From positions 7,350,231 through 7,414,230 of the forward strand of contig NC_134033.1 in the NCBI RefSeq assembly GCF_964204645.1: a DNA stretch of 64,000 nt. The letters run 5' to 3'. Source of the stretch: Tubulanus polymorphus. Lineage: Eukaryota; Nemertea; Palaeonemertea; Tubulaniformes; Tubulanidae. Position numbers and translations under genes: made by a program. How positions within the stretch are numbered: the first letter of the stretch is position 1; every line of letters begins with the position of its first letter. Below, one piece after another: positions 32,205 through 43,130 of the stretch. The notes below the pieces were generated by a model. That model made no database searches and had not been told where the DNA came from. It saw only the letters and a list, made by a program, of their open reading frames with translations.

Positions 32205-32640
32205 TTAATAATTTATTAATTGTTTTAATAATTTATCTTGTTCTTCAACTGTTATATGACCATTTAAACTTATTATATAATCTAGTGTATTCTTTAATTT
32301 ATTAATTTCTTTTATATTAGTTTTAATTTTTTCTTTATTACTTTTTATATTTAATTTTGAACTTATACCAGTTAATACACTTGAACGTAATCCTAATACA
32401 CCAATTGATATAGCTAAAGGTGTTAATGGACTGAATATTGCTAGAAATTTTATTACAGAACTAATTGTAACCGAACCACTTATAATCAAATAATATATAA
32501 TTTTACTTTTTGAATATTTTTTTCTTTTTAACTTTTAAGTCGCTTTCAAATTCTAATATTTGTTTTTCTAAATATATTTTTAATTTAGTTTTATTTATAT
32601 CATGAGGAATAATATCAATATTATCAACTTTATCTTCCAT
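32205..32640 (-). pseudogene. Small Polinton membrane protein with A-run frameshift
   Basis: The ATG at 32,640 follows a perfect start motif and opens a frame of about 45 codons (MEDKVDNIDIIPHDINKTK...). A one-base shift in an A-rich run near 32,515-32,530 ends it at a TAA. The next frame continues immediately with LIISGSVTISSVIKFLAIFSP, a hydrophobic hairpin, and a helical tail ending EEQDKLLKQLINY. Intact length would be about 145 residues. Function unknown. Confidence 0.55.
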
Positions 32641-32656
32641 TTATTTAGAAAAAAAA

Positions 32657-33082
32657 TTACAAATTAGTAAATTTATACGCTACAAATATAACAATAACTG
32701 TTCCCCCTAAAATCCAAATTATTTCATATTTCTGTTGTTCTTTACTTGGGGTATAATAATCTGATAATTTAGGTTTGTATAGATGTAATTTTTCTTTATT
32801 TGTTACCGCGTTATATAAACTCATTGCATCATCAACTGATTGAAAATCTCTATGTGAAATTTTCTGATTATATAATTCTTTGTTAATGTAATCCATATAG
32901 TTTTGTCTCTTTTCTCTTTATTCTTCTGCTGCTTTATTATATTTCTCTAATGCTAAGTTATGTCTTCTTTGTTCTCCTAATGAACTATTTTTATCAATAT
33001 GCTTAAATAAATAACCGCCACCAGTAAATGCTAAAGCGTTAACAATTGCTGACCCTATAATAGTTATTATTGCAGAAGCCAT
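32657..33082 (-). pseudogene. Small Polinton protein with two hydrophobic ends, nonsense-interrupted
   Basis: 142 codons from the ATG at 33,082 (start motif present), in one frame but with TAA at codon 55 (32,920-32,918). N-terminus: MASAIITIIGSAIVNALAFT, hydrophobic. Middle: charged helix (EQRRHNLALEKYNKAAEE before the stop, DYINKELYNQKI after it) and SVDDAMSLYNAV. C-terminus: IIWILGGTVIVIFVAYKFTNL, a transmembrane span. The arrangement matches a small protein I recall from many animal Polintons. Function unknown. Confidence 0.65.
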
Positions 33083-33106
33083 TTATTTAGCAAAAAAATT
33101 ATGCAT

Positions 33107-33328
33107 TTATATAGGAGGAATATATTTTTGTTTTTCTAAATAATCAATAGTTAAATTAGATAAAGTAACTGCTAATGTTAATTTTAAAATATCATTTATA
33201 TCAAATCTATCAACATTAACACTTCCCATTTTGAATACTTTTTTTAATACCATTGAATAACCAACAGTTCCAACTGATAGTAATGCGCCATTATATAATC
33301 CAATTATTATCCACTTATTATCACTCAT
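33107..33328 (-). CDS. Small hydrophobic Polinton protein
   Basis: 73 residues with a good start motif. An N-terminal hydrophobic segment (KWIIIGLYNGALLSVGTVGYSMVL) is followed by FDINDILKLTLAVTLSNLTIDYLEKQKYIPP. The small size, order and C-terminal block fit a conserved animal Polinton protein of unknown role, likely membrane-bound. The frame is intact. The upstream gene stops directly before this ATG. Confidence 0.6.
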   Translation of the reverse strand: MSDNKWIIIGLYNGALLSVGTVGYSMVLKKVFKMGSVNVDRFDINDILKLTLAVTLSNLTIDYLEKQKYIPPI

Positions 33329-33682
33329 TTATTTATCAAAAAAATTACTATCTTCAAAATACATAGTTATCTTAGTGATGATTTTGACATTTATTTCATT
33401 ACTAGTTTCATTTGTATATATTTCAATTATTATTTTTCTAATATCATCGATGATAAAATCTTTATCTAATTCATAAAATCTTAAAGATTCTCTAATTAAA
33501 TTAGTAATCTTTTCTACATTTAAAGTTTCTTTATTTATTGTTGTTTCATACTCAAATGTTGTTTCATTAGAAAATACAATATTTTTGATTTGTGTAATTA
33601 CATCATTAATGTTAAATTTCATTTCTTTCTCACGTTTAAAATCAAATCCAAAACATATACTCGGTCCAACAGTTATATTCAT
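33329..33682 (-). CDS. Polinton hypothetical protein, 117 residues
   Basis: Starts MNITVGPSICFGFDFKR after a good start motif. The rest is mixed alpha/beta and charged with no membrane span (NLIRESLRFYELDKDFIIDDIRK). It ends immediately before the next ATG, indicating tight packing. I do not recognise it. The frame is intact. Confidence 0.55.
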   Translation of the reverse strand: MNITVGPSICFGFDFKREKEMKFNINDVITQIKNIVFSNETTFEYETTINKETLNVEKITNLIRESLRFYELDKDFIIDDIRKIIIEIYTNETSNEINVKIITKITMYFEDSNFFDK

Positions 33683-33698
33683 TTATATAATGAAAAAA

Positions 33699-34461
33699 TT
33701 ACTCTTTACATCTTATAATTAATTCATAAATTACAGGAAAGTTATTCAAATCAATTAAATAACCATTATGATTTCTTATTTCTAATTTAAAATTGTTAAA
33801 TCGTGAAATACAAGGTTTAAAATCACATTCAGCTAAATTATAATTTATTTGCGTTCCAAATTGTTTAACATTTTTTAATGGTAAAATATTTAATATACTA
33901 GAATTACAAATTGTATCTTTAGTTGCTTCAAATGTTTTTGTAGGATCAATTAAATTGCTATAAATATAAAAATGTGTAAAAGGTATTATATTTGATATAC
34001 CATATGTGTTTCCGTAAATAAAAGTATCTGAAAGAATTCCTAACAGCTTAGCAAAAGGTTTTTTTACCATGTAAGCATGTTTTCTTATCATCAATGAATC
34101 ATCAACACTTTCGTCATCAAACTTTACTCTAATAAAATTAGAGCTCTCACTTTTCATGAATTTAATATTAAATTTAGAATCACTACCTAACATAATCCGA
34201 GCTTTTCTATTAATTTCTTTCGCTAATGTTTCTAAGTTGATAAGCTATTTTACTATTACGTCTTTCATAAATAAAAAAGGTTCTATGTTCGTCAGTTTTA
34301 TCCGATATATTGTAAAATGAGTTACATAAACTTATATTTACTAATTTTAAATCTACACAATTCTTAAATTCTCTATCTAATTGAACTAATAAATTATGTG
34401 ATTTATAATTGGTAAGTCTTCTTGAATCAACAAATATTCTGTAATCTTTTAATTCTACCAT
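33699..34461 (-). pseudogene. Minor capsid (penton) protein, frameshifted
   Basis: First frame 34,461-34,210 (83 residues, VELKDYRIFVDSRRL...LKLVNISLCNSFYNI) and second 34,193-33,699 (164 residues) belong to one gene broken by a one-base shift near 34,200-34,210. The second frame ends with THFYIYSNLIDPTKTF, a ...NNFKLEIRNHNGYLIDL segment and a hydrophobic strand. This layout fits the single jelly-roll minor capsid (penton-like) protein of Polintons, which occupies capsid vertices. Intact length would be about 250 residues. Confidence 0.7.
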
Positions 34462-34529
34462 TATTCATAACATAAAAAAATTACCGCTCATCACTAAAAA
34501 TTAATTTTAATAAAATTTTTCCTTAATAA

Positions 34530-35845
34530 ATGGATGAGAAGATAGCATGTGAAATTTGTGGTGAACTTCTAAGAAAAAGTAATATGGCTCGACATATGAA
34601 AAAACATGATGAAAATTATAAACCCCCTTAACTAAACTGTCCAAAATGTAATAAATTATTCTCAAGAAATTATGTTAAAAAACATTCAGAGAAGTGTAAA
34701 ATTAATGGCGCAACGGCGAATGTTGATAGCAATGAAAGCAATAGTAATTCTGTTGAAGTTGAACCTGAAATTATTTGGAAAAGACCTTTCTTATTCTATG
34801 ATAAGGATAATATAAAAGATCATTTCTGTGAGCCTTGTCGAATAAAATATAGCCCTTAAAATATAGAAGATTGGGAGAATCATCAATTTCATAAAGTACA
34901 TATAGATAAAAATTCTAATAAATTTGAAGCAGAATTCAAAGAAAGAAAAAATAAAATATTAGAAAAAATAAAATATGAGAAAACGTTACCAGATAATAAA
35001 GAAACAGTTGAAAAGTTAGAAAAACAATATAATGAATTAACAAGAAAAACATATTATTGTAAATATTGTAAATTGATTATTACAACAAGTAATTCAAATC
35101 TACATAATAGAACAATAAACATAAAGAAAACGTAAGAAAATACCAAGAGCTTAATGAAGATCTATTACCAATAAATTATAAACGAAAATGTCCACAATGT
35201 AGTTATGCGACCTTAAGACAAGAAGGTACTGTGTTATTTTGTAATGAATGTGGATGGCAAAAGAATTTATTGGGTGAAGAAAAAACTAGAAATTTTCTCA
35301 TAGATCCAAAATTAAATTATCTTGATGAAATTTTCAAAATATTTTCTATAGAAGATCATACACCAGAATATATGCAATGGCTTGAAAAAATGAAAATAAT
35401 AGAAAATAAAAATGGTGAAATAACTAAAAAAGATATTATAAAAACAATTATTCCATCAACATTTAACACAAAACAAAAGAAAATGTATTTATATTTATTA
35501 TTCAACGATTATTGTGAAAAACCTAAATTAACAGAAGAAGATATGAAAAATATAAAAAAAATATTCAAACAAATATTAATGTATCATTTGGAAAATAGAA
35601 TAACAGATTCAATAAATTATGAATTCTTTTTAAATAAGATTGTAAATTATTTAAACCAAGATATTATAATTCCATTTGATGAATTAACAAACAAAAAGAA
35701 ACAAAGAGAGCGAGATGAAATGTGGAACAAGATAGAACTTTATTTAAATGAGAAAAATGGAATGGAAGAAGAACCTGAACAATTAAATGAAAATGAAGAA
35801 GCCAATAGTGATTTCGATTATGATGATGTTGATTTTATGTTTTAA
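34530..35845 (+). pseudogene. Multi-zinc-finger protein with VLTF3-like C-terminal half
   Basis: A divergently transcribed gene with its own start motif. N-terminal half: C2H2-type units CEICGELLRKSNMARHMKKH and CPKCNKLF...H...C, then CEPC and YYCKYCKL. C-terminal half (intact from about 35,135): a zinc ribbon CPQCSYATL...FCNECGWQ, then an all-helical region with YMQWLEKMKI, LTEEDMKNIKKIFKQI, YEFFLNKIVNYL and a KKKQRERDEMWNKI segment. This order resembles poxvirus/NCLDV late transcription factor VLTF3 (zinc ribbon plus helical domain ending near an RQQDxxW block). In-frame TAA at 34,629 and about 34,859 and a shift near 35,120 break the N-terminal half. The VLTF3 link is my inference. The 3' end meets polB tail to tail. 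Confidence 0.5.
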
Positions 35846-38800
35846 TAACAATAAGGTAATGTTTTTATACCATCATCTAAAATATGCCTTTTATCATCAA
35901 ATGGATTCAAACTAGTTTTTTCAACTTCATTAATGTACATCTCGTGATCTTCTGATCTTAAACAATTCATTTTGTGTTTCATTACAATTGAGTTATATAA
36001 ACACTTTATATAATCTTGAAATTCTATATGTTTATCAACCACATGTTTTGTTATTCCTTTTAACTTTTTAGCTTCATCATCTTTTGTTCTGTAACTATAC
36101 ATTTTACTTCTTATCCCAACAAATTCAATCATTTCATCACCCCCTAATTCATCTTTAAATTTACCAGGAATCTTTTTATTATCATTGCTAAATAGTTCAT
36201 GATCTTTGGGATAATTGCTAAAATCAAAATGATGTTTTAATGTTTTTAAGTCTTTTGTTATATCATTTGTCTTCATTTTTAGTATGTAACTGTCAGTATT
36301 TTTGGCTATTAATGGAAATCCACAGTTAAACGTGCCATCTTCAGTTGATAAATCATAAACATAATCTGTTGGGTTACATATTTCAAATAAATCTTTAACT
36401 TCTTCTGTTAACTCATTTTCTACATGGTTTAAATTAAAGCAATTTGGTTTAGATTTAATCAATCCAATATTCATATTAAAACCTAATGAATTGCATAATA
36501 TATTTAATCCTGATATAGCAACTTTTCCTTTTTGTGCAAAGGTTATCTTTTAATACTTAATAAATTTTTAGTACCATCTGCTGCGTAGAATCCAATGAAG
36601 AACCATTTTCTTAAATTATCTTTTGCATTTAATACATAATCTGGAACTATCTTTTCTCTTGTTGAAGTATTACTTTTAACTATTGCATGAATATAGAATT
36701 CATCATTATATTTTATAGCAAAATCTTTAGGATTATTTACAAGTATTCTATAAACTGCTGATGATTTCATAACATCCATGATTCTAAATGTTTTATGTGA
36801 ATAAACTTCTTCACAGAATTTCTTAATTCTTTCTAATAATTTCAAGTCTTGATTGCATAAATACCAACAATATTTATTACCCCAAACATAATTATACACA
36901 CCTGCTGAACCATCACCCATGAAAAATCCTTTGATAAAATATTCTTTTTCTTCTAATGTTTCGGGTTCTATATTATAAATATTATCAATAATTTCATCAA
37001 ATGACATATGATTCATTCTTTGGAAAAATCTTTTATGTAATAATTCATCTCCAATTTTTATATCAGTTGGTTTTATTTCATCACCATTTCGTTTAATTAA
37101 CTATGATCTTCTGTAACATCTACAAACCCTAATTTAGTTCTAACTCTATAGATTTTCTTATTTGTTTTAACCCTAATAATATTCTTTAATTTTTTCCATC
37201 CATTTCTTGTCCAAACATCCATTAATCCATTTATTTGTATTAATTCTTTTTCACCATATGAAATATAACATTCATTTTGTTTTGGAATTATTTCTGAAAT
37301 TCTTCTTATCAATATTTTATCATTACATTTTAATAATATTGGGGTGTCAGCTGTTACAGAATCAAAATATAATATTTCAATATGCTTTTCTCCAAAAAGT
37401 GGTTGTAAAACATTATAATAAAAATCATACATTAATAATTTTGATACTTCTAAAACAGTTGAACCAATGAATATAGGTTTATTAAATTTCATTGACGTTC
37501 TTTTTAATTTAACTGCTGTTAAATAATCTTCAAATCTTTTATTACCTAAATGTCTAGGGCTTGATTGTAGGTGTCTTAATCTTTCAGAATTATTTACTAA
37601 TTCAATATCATTTCTATTTCTAATATTTTCACATGTTTTACCATAAAAACTATTATTCATTAATTTGAAGAAATCTTTTTCAAAATCTGTTTTTGATATG
37701 GTTCTCTGTTGAGTATTGAAATCTATATATTTTTCTAACCACTTCGATTGATTAAATTCATAATATCTATGTAATTTCTTTAATTTCATTCCTTGTTTTA
37801 GATAAAATTTTAACATTCTATAATGAACAATATAATTGTATTTATTATTTTGAGTAAGTATTATTTTTTCTGTAAAAACATGATCTTTCGGTTTTATTTT
37901 CTTCTGGTATTCACTTAAATAACTATCATCTACAGTTAAATGTTCTGGGCAATAGGTAGGTTTCTTGTTTTAAACTTTATATTTTCAGGATATTCTAAAT
38001 CAACTACAAAGAAATAACCAATTGGTGCTTCATCTTTTAAACTCGCAATTGCGCTTTCCCAATCAGTTTTATCATCATTTTCAACTTCTGTGAATATAAA
38101 ATTTTTATATGGTTGAGGTTGCATCATTGCCCAACCATATAAATTATTGGCGTCAATATATAATAATTTATATTCATCATTTGCTTTAAAATACCTATCT
38201 CCCATAACACCACTAATTCCACCTCTAATTGATTTTTCAAATAATAAAACCATATCTGGTTCTTTTAATAAATCTAATTCTACATTTGTATATTTTAAAC
38301 CACATTGCCAGGTTAAACCAGGACTAGAGTAGCAATAACAAGGATCAACATTAAAATGATTCAAATCAACTTCTCTAAATTTTTCAAATATGTCAGCCAA
38401 TATCATAACATCTGATTTTAAATATAAATCAACTAATTCACCATGATTTTTCATCTTAAAATGGTTCCAAATATTTAATGTTCTATTAAACACTTCGTCT
38501 TTCACATACTCGTCTTTTAATTGATCATAAAATTGATCTTTTAATAATTCTGTTACATTAAAATCATTGTGTATTTTATAAAATGAATAAGGAATTGCGC
38601 CTTTATATCTCAATAATTTAAAATCTTGGTCATTTGGATAATAATATCGAGTTATAACAAAATCATTATCAACTAAACTTTTTGATAAATTATCTAATGA
38701 ACTTGCTAGAAATCCATAAGAATCTAAAAATCTAATGCAACCAAATTGAAATGAAATATAATTTTCAGATGTTTTAGCTAATAGTTTAAAATCATATTTT

Positions 38801-40639
38801 CTTACATTTACACCATTCATAGCATTATATTCTTCTATTTCTTGATTAATTGAACCCAATTTCCTTGATAATTGTTTTATAAATAGATGGGTATCATAAC
38901 CTGATAAATTATGAAATAATATTGGTACGAAACTAACTTTCTTAGCTTGTAAATTGCAATCTTCATGAGCAGCTCCACGATATTTTGAATTTAAATGATC
39001 ATGATCTCTAACTTTTTTATCAAATAAATAAAAACGTTTTTCACAATAACAACAATGAGTTGCATAATTAAAATCAATTTCATCTTCTTTTGTCATAACT
39101 ATTCTTTTATTTTCGTTTAATAATTTTGCAAAATCACTTTCTAATTCAAAATCCCCATAAATTACAAATGGAACAATATTTTTAAATTTATGATTAGTAA
39201 ATTTCAATTTATAATCTTTTTCTGTTGGCATTATTAATTTGCAAAAATCTTTATTATCACATAATTCTTTATGTTTTAACAATGTATTCTCAGTCATAAA
39301 TTTAGATAAACATTTTCTACATAGATAAATTTTATTATGGTGATCACTTTCTGTTCTAAAGAATAAATCAATTTGTTTTAACCACATATAATGTTCATTT
39401 TCATCTTTTTTGTAATATAACAAATCTATAGCATTTTCATCATCATAATATTCTGTTAAATATAAAGCTTCCAATGTATAATCTTTAATATTTTCACCTT
39501 TTGTCTTTGGTAATTGCATTAATTCAAATACATTTATTTTTAAATTATTAACTTTTTCTATTTTAGGAATCATTTTTATAGTTACTGGATATTGATCAAT
39601 TTTATATAATGTTTCATATTTCCGGTAATTTGTTATTCTACAAACTTTTTCCTGTGTTGGATGTAAGCAACTAATAATTGACCATAGAAAACATTTATTA
39701 TCTTCATTTTGAACATTTATTACTGCTTTTGTTGTAAATGGTAATTTAATATAAGATGATGCTTTAATATCCTTTTCTGTTGTAAAGTTTGAATCATTTT
39801 TAAACATTTTATTACTTTTTGATGTTTTATTCCTTTTTGTATTATAAACATTTAAATCTAAATATATAATTTCGTTCAATGTTAAGCCAGAACCCTCAAA
39901 ATATCTTTCTTCAATATGACGTTTAAATTCATTAAATATTTTTTCTAACTTCTCTTTTATTTGTGTTTTTGAAATTATTTCTTCAGAGTGTGTTTGAATA
40001 TTATAATTCATTTTTTCTTCTGACTTTATAAAACTTACTTTCCCAGGGATACTAATTTTTGGATATTCAACATCTGTTATCAAATCTAGTATTTTTTCTA
40101 TTATTTCATTAAATTTACTATAATCTTCTATTGTTGTACCTTTAAGAAATCTAAATATAATAGCTGCAGGACCAATTTTACTACGTAATGTTTCTAATAT
40201 TTCAATTGTATCTTTTATTTCTAGTGAATCAATATAATTTCTAACATTTTCCATGTAAGGTTTATTTGAAATGGATTTAGTTTTTGAAGTTGGTTTTTTT
40301 ACTCTTTGAGGTTTATCATCAAAATAATCTTTTCCTAAAACATTATTACTCAAATTTTGATGGTGTTTTTGTGATTCGAGATGTCTATTATAATTCCTTT
40401 TTACTATAAATTCATTACAAACTTACACATTTTATTTCATCCACATTCATATTTTCTAATCTTTCTTTTCTTTCATTGGAATTTTCTGGAGTTTCAAAAT
40501 CTATTACATTTTTTATATGATTTGCAGTTTTTTCATGTCGTGTTTTATTAGATGTATCGACGTATTTTTTACAATATTGGCAATAATATTGATTTTTATT
40601 AACATTATTATTTTCTGGCTGGTGTTCATTCTCTCCCAT
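35842..40639 (-). pseudogene. polB: Protein-primed DNA polymerase B with intein, frameshifted
   Basis: The replicative polymerase of the Polinton. Start ATG 40,639 in the right TIR. The N-terminus has zinc fingers (YYCQYCKKYVDTSNKTRH). In the 805-residue frame 40,353-37,936: NEDNKCFLWSIISCLHP (about 216-232), Exo I YGDFE (399-403), an HNH-like CCYC...VRDHDH...HEDC segment (434-466), Exo II NLSGYDTHL (482-490), Exo III YLKSD (644-648), polymerase motif A YIDANNLYGWA (732-742). Motif B MNNSFYGK follows near 37,650. Motif C (YFD/TDS) is split by the intein. One-base shifts lie near 40,425 (extra T compared with element 2), 37,965, 37,095 and 36,540. Compared with element 2, about 70 or more residues are missing just after Exo I. 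Confidence 0.9.
36298..37360 (-). other. Intein with LAGLIDADG homing endonuclease in the polB active site
   Basis: About 354 codons inserted between the halves of the polymerase motif C: N-extein ends ILYFD, C-extein begins TDSYILK. Intein start SVTADTPILLKCNDKIL (block A, Ser1), block B VTEDHS near 37,100. LAGLIDADG P1 is GFFMGDGSAG (36,929-36,900) and P2 is IGFYAADGTK (36,596-36,567), both with the catalytic Asp. Block F is YVYDLSTEDGTFNCG; block G is GFPLIAKN before Thr+1. The penultimate residue is Lys, not the usual His. Two one-base shifts (near 37,095 and 36,540) interrupt the endonuclease-bearing middle. The insertion site is the one used by PolB inteins of archaea and large DNA viruses. 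Confidence 0.9.
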
Positions 40640-40724
40640 TTATTAGGAAAAAAAATTACTTGTGGTGATGAGTGGTGTCTCGTCCTCTCGTCCTCTGATC
40701 TGAACCCCTGATATTCCAATTACT
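40632..40724 (-). repeat. Polinton 1 right TIR
   Basis: 93 bp, identical to the inverted left TIR, including an eight-base A/T run. It ends ...CCAATTACT before the TSD copy AGCAAT. It contains the polB start motif and first codons. Confidence 0.95.
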
Positions 40725-40956
40725 AGCAATGAAACAAAAATTCCAAAACGAAAAACCAAAATCCCTCATGCTAGTATCCCAAAAACGGGATGGATGAACA
40801 TGGATGAACATGACATCGGAATTGAATATCCTTTAATCAATTGATTTCAGGCCATAATAAGGACCGCAATTGAAATCCATGGACTAACAGAAGAAAATTT
40901 TAAAACGAAAATTAAAGAAACAGTCGAAAGAGACAAAATTGAAAAATAAGCGTGAT
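40725..40956 (+). pseudogene. Continuation of the small gene split by Polinton 1
   Basis: After the second AGCAAT the interrupted exon continues. The frame NETKIPKRKTKIPHAS is open for about 40 codons. A TTGATTTCAG acceptor at about 40,857 leads to a last exon reading AIIRTAIEIHGLTEENF and ending at TAA near 40,950. How it joins the upstream exon is unclear because the phase does not match without another splice. Confidence 0.4.
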
Positions 40957-43130
40957 TACGAAAAGAGGTATAGAAATTCAAATCAAACTTTTTATTATCT
41001 CATGACAATGCAGTTAATTATTCTGATGTTCTTGTATATATAGAAAACAACGAAATTCACAAAAATCAAACGGAGATTACATAACACATGAAATTGAGCA
41101 TGCGTTGGGGGTTATTGGAAGGTGTAAAGTTTTGAAGAAAAAAGGTATTGTAAAGAGTTTCAAACAATGTGATACTCATGATCATTAGAATTAATCAAGC
41201 CTTGATTCTTTGTCTTCAAACTGATATTCTTGCGATATCAAATTGTTCGACGATAGATATTTGAAATTTAACCAACGTTTTCAGAGCAAACAACGCTAGT
41301 TATAATAACAACAAAAACGACATTCGGAGATAATTTGAAAATCTCTGCCGACTGGAAAGTAGGGAATCGACGATCCATACCAACAGGACTGATCAAGATC
41401 CAAGAATAAGGTATGAAATAGTACCCTCACCTTGTTGAGTCAAGAAGATACACAATATCCGTGTAATATGGATGGCGACAAGAATCCCACAATGATTCAG
41501 TCACAGATGAAAAATTCTTGAATAGAAGAATACACATTTGAGCATAAGAGTTGAAGTTTCATCTTTCCCCCACCACTAAACTATGGCATTAGTTTTCATT
41601 TTTCCAAGTTTAACTATAAGATTTGATTTAATTTCTTCAATAATCTAATGCTCGGGACCAAATCTACAGAACAATATCGATATAAAATTGATAGATTTTG
41701 AGAATTAGTAATCTGAGTTTCTTCTTTCGAGTGTCATTGAAAACAATTAATATTCTCAGTGTTCCTATAGTAGGCCTAGTCACTGACAATATTTTGAGTG
41801 TTTTTGTTACACTCCATACGTGAACGAGGTTGTCTTCAAATGATGTTGCTATGATTTCTTAATCTTAGTCGTATGAAAGATTTAATCAAGCTGCAGTGAC
41901 GAAGCGTCCGTCACTTAGATTTCATCTATTACATATTATAGCATAGGTTAGTCTAATAAATTCATAAAATTGTCTTTGAAATTGATTTGAAATTTCAGAA
42001 AGAAAACACAACATGGCTACTAATTGAACGGAGTCAAATTTCCGATGTTTACGGCTCGACAGTGCCTTTATAACGTGGATCTATCAAAATTCCCATGCAG
42101 TATCTGGAGATTGAAGTGAGCTGAAGGATATCATACGGATTATATCGGCGACAGCGGTAAGGTAAGGAAGCCTTTACACTTTTAACAAAAACTGTGTGGA
42201 AAAGGGGAGAAAAAAAAATAAATATAGCTGCGAAGCAGCGATAACGGGTTTTCTGAGCAGGCGTGCTATTCATAGTTTGAAAAGTGGATAATAGAAATAT
42301 GTCAATACGGGATACGTATTTGACGTGTCAAGTCACACCAATGCGGTTTAACATAACATAATTTATAGTTATAGTCAAATTGGGGGTTACTCGGGTCGTT
42401 TAGTTGTCTGCGGAGTCGAGTAGATTGGTTACCCGTCTGTAACATTGGTTACGGAAACGACTCGTCAGCTTGATGAGTTGTATGTATTATGATTGTGCGC
42501 CACCTGCATTTTCCGAAATAATGTTCATATAATTATTTGAAGGGAGGATTGAAATCAATTATCAACGTACATCTGAATATGTAATAGTCCTTAGTAACTT
42601 TCTGTTGCAGAGGGCATAGAAAAGATGTTGAAATTATTTAATTAAAATATAAATTTTATTTACGAAAAATAAATTATTATGGTCAGTACAAATTGAAAAT
42701 TCATAGTGTATTTTTAAGAAGAAGCTTCCATAGCTTACAGAATACATCACGTACATTTGAATTTTATAAGTGATGGGTAAAAATCAACGTGTGACAGAAA
42801 AAAATTTAGTTAATTATTCAACAATATCGAAATATGTGCTCTCTTATTAAACTAATGGAGTCATACGCAATTAATCACATGGCCTGTATTAAAAGATAGA
42901 ACATACAAGTTGGATATTTATAAGTCGAAACATGTGAACAAAAACTAAAACTATGATGTCAGTATCGAATTACACAACGACAATTGGCTTTAAACTCAAC
43001 AAACATTATTAAAGAATGTTTCAAACAAAATGCTTTATATAACGACATGAATAAACTTGTTTTACAAAACAAGAAAGTACATTCTGAACTTTTGAATGGT
43101 CGAATCCCATTTATTCACAGTAACCTGTGA
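40957..43130. other. Intergenic with a dispersed repeat copy
   Basis: AT-rich, no supported gene. 41,959-42,260 is the right half of dispersed repeat A (GATGTTTACGGCTCGACAGTGC, CGGCGACAGCGGTAAGG), ending with ATAGCTGCGAAGCAGCGATAACGG. The rest shows nothing I can name. Confidence 0.5.

Larger units (their letters stand above)
18406..40724 (-). mobile_element. Polinton/Maverick element 1, complete, 22.3 kb
   Basis: Bounded by 93-bp identical TIRs that begin 5'-AG, as Polintons do, and by the 6-bp TSD AGCAAT (18,400-18,405 and 40,725-40,730). It carries the hallmark genes: protein-primed polB, retroviral-type integrase, FtsK/HerA packaging ATPase, double jelly-roll major capsid and single jelly-roll minor capsid. 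Most are on the minus strand. The length is at the upper end of the usual 15-25 kb because 18.8-24.8 kb is occupied by later insertions and satellite DNA. Gene sequences are very AT-rich compared with the flanks. Frameshifts and in-frame TAA are spread over at least seven genes. No adenovirus-type maturation protease is visible. Confidence 0.95.

Noticed and set aside
36540-40430. Programmed frameshifting in Polinton polB
   Set aside because: Element 2 is open through the corresponding N-terminal site (extra T at about 40,425 in element 1 only), so the shift there is a mutation; the others have no slippery-site pattern in common.
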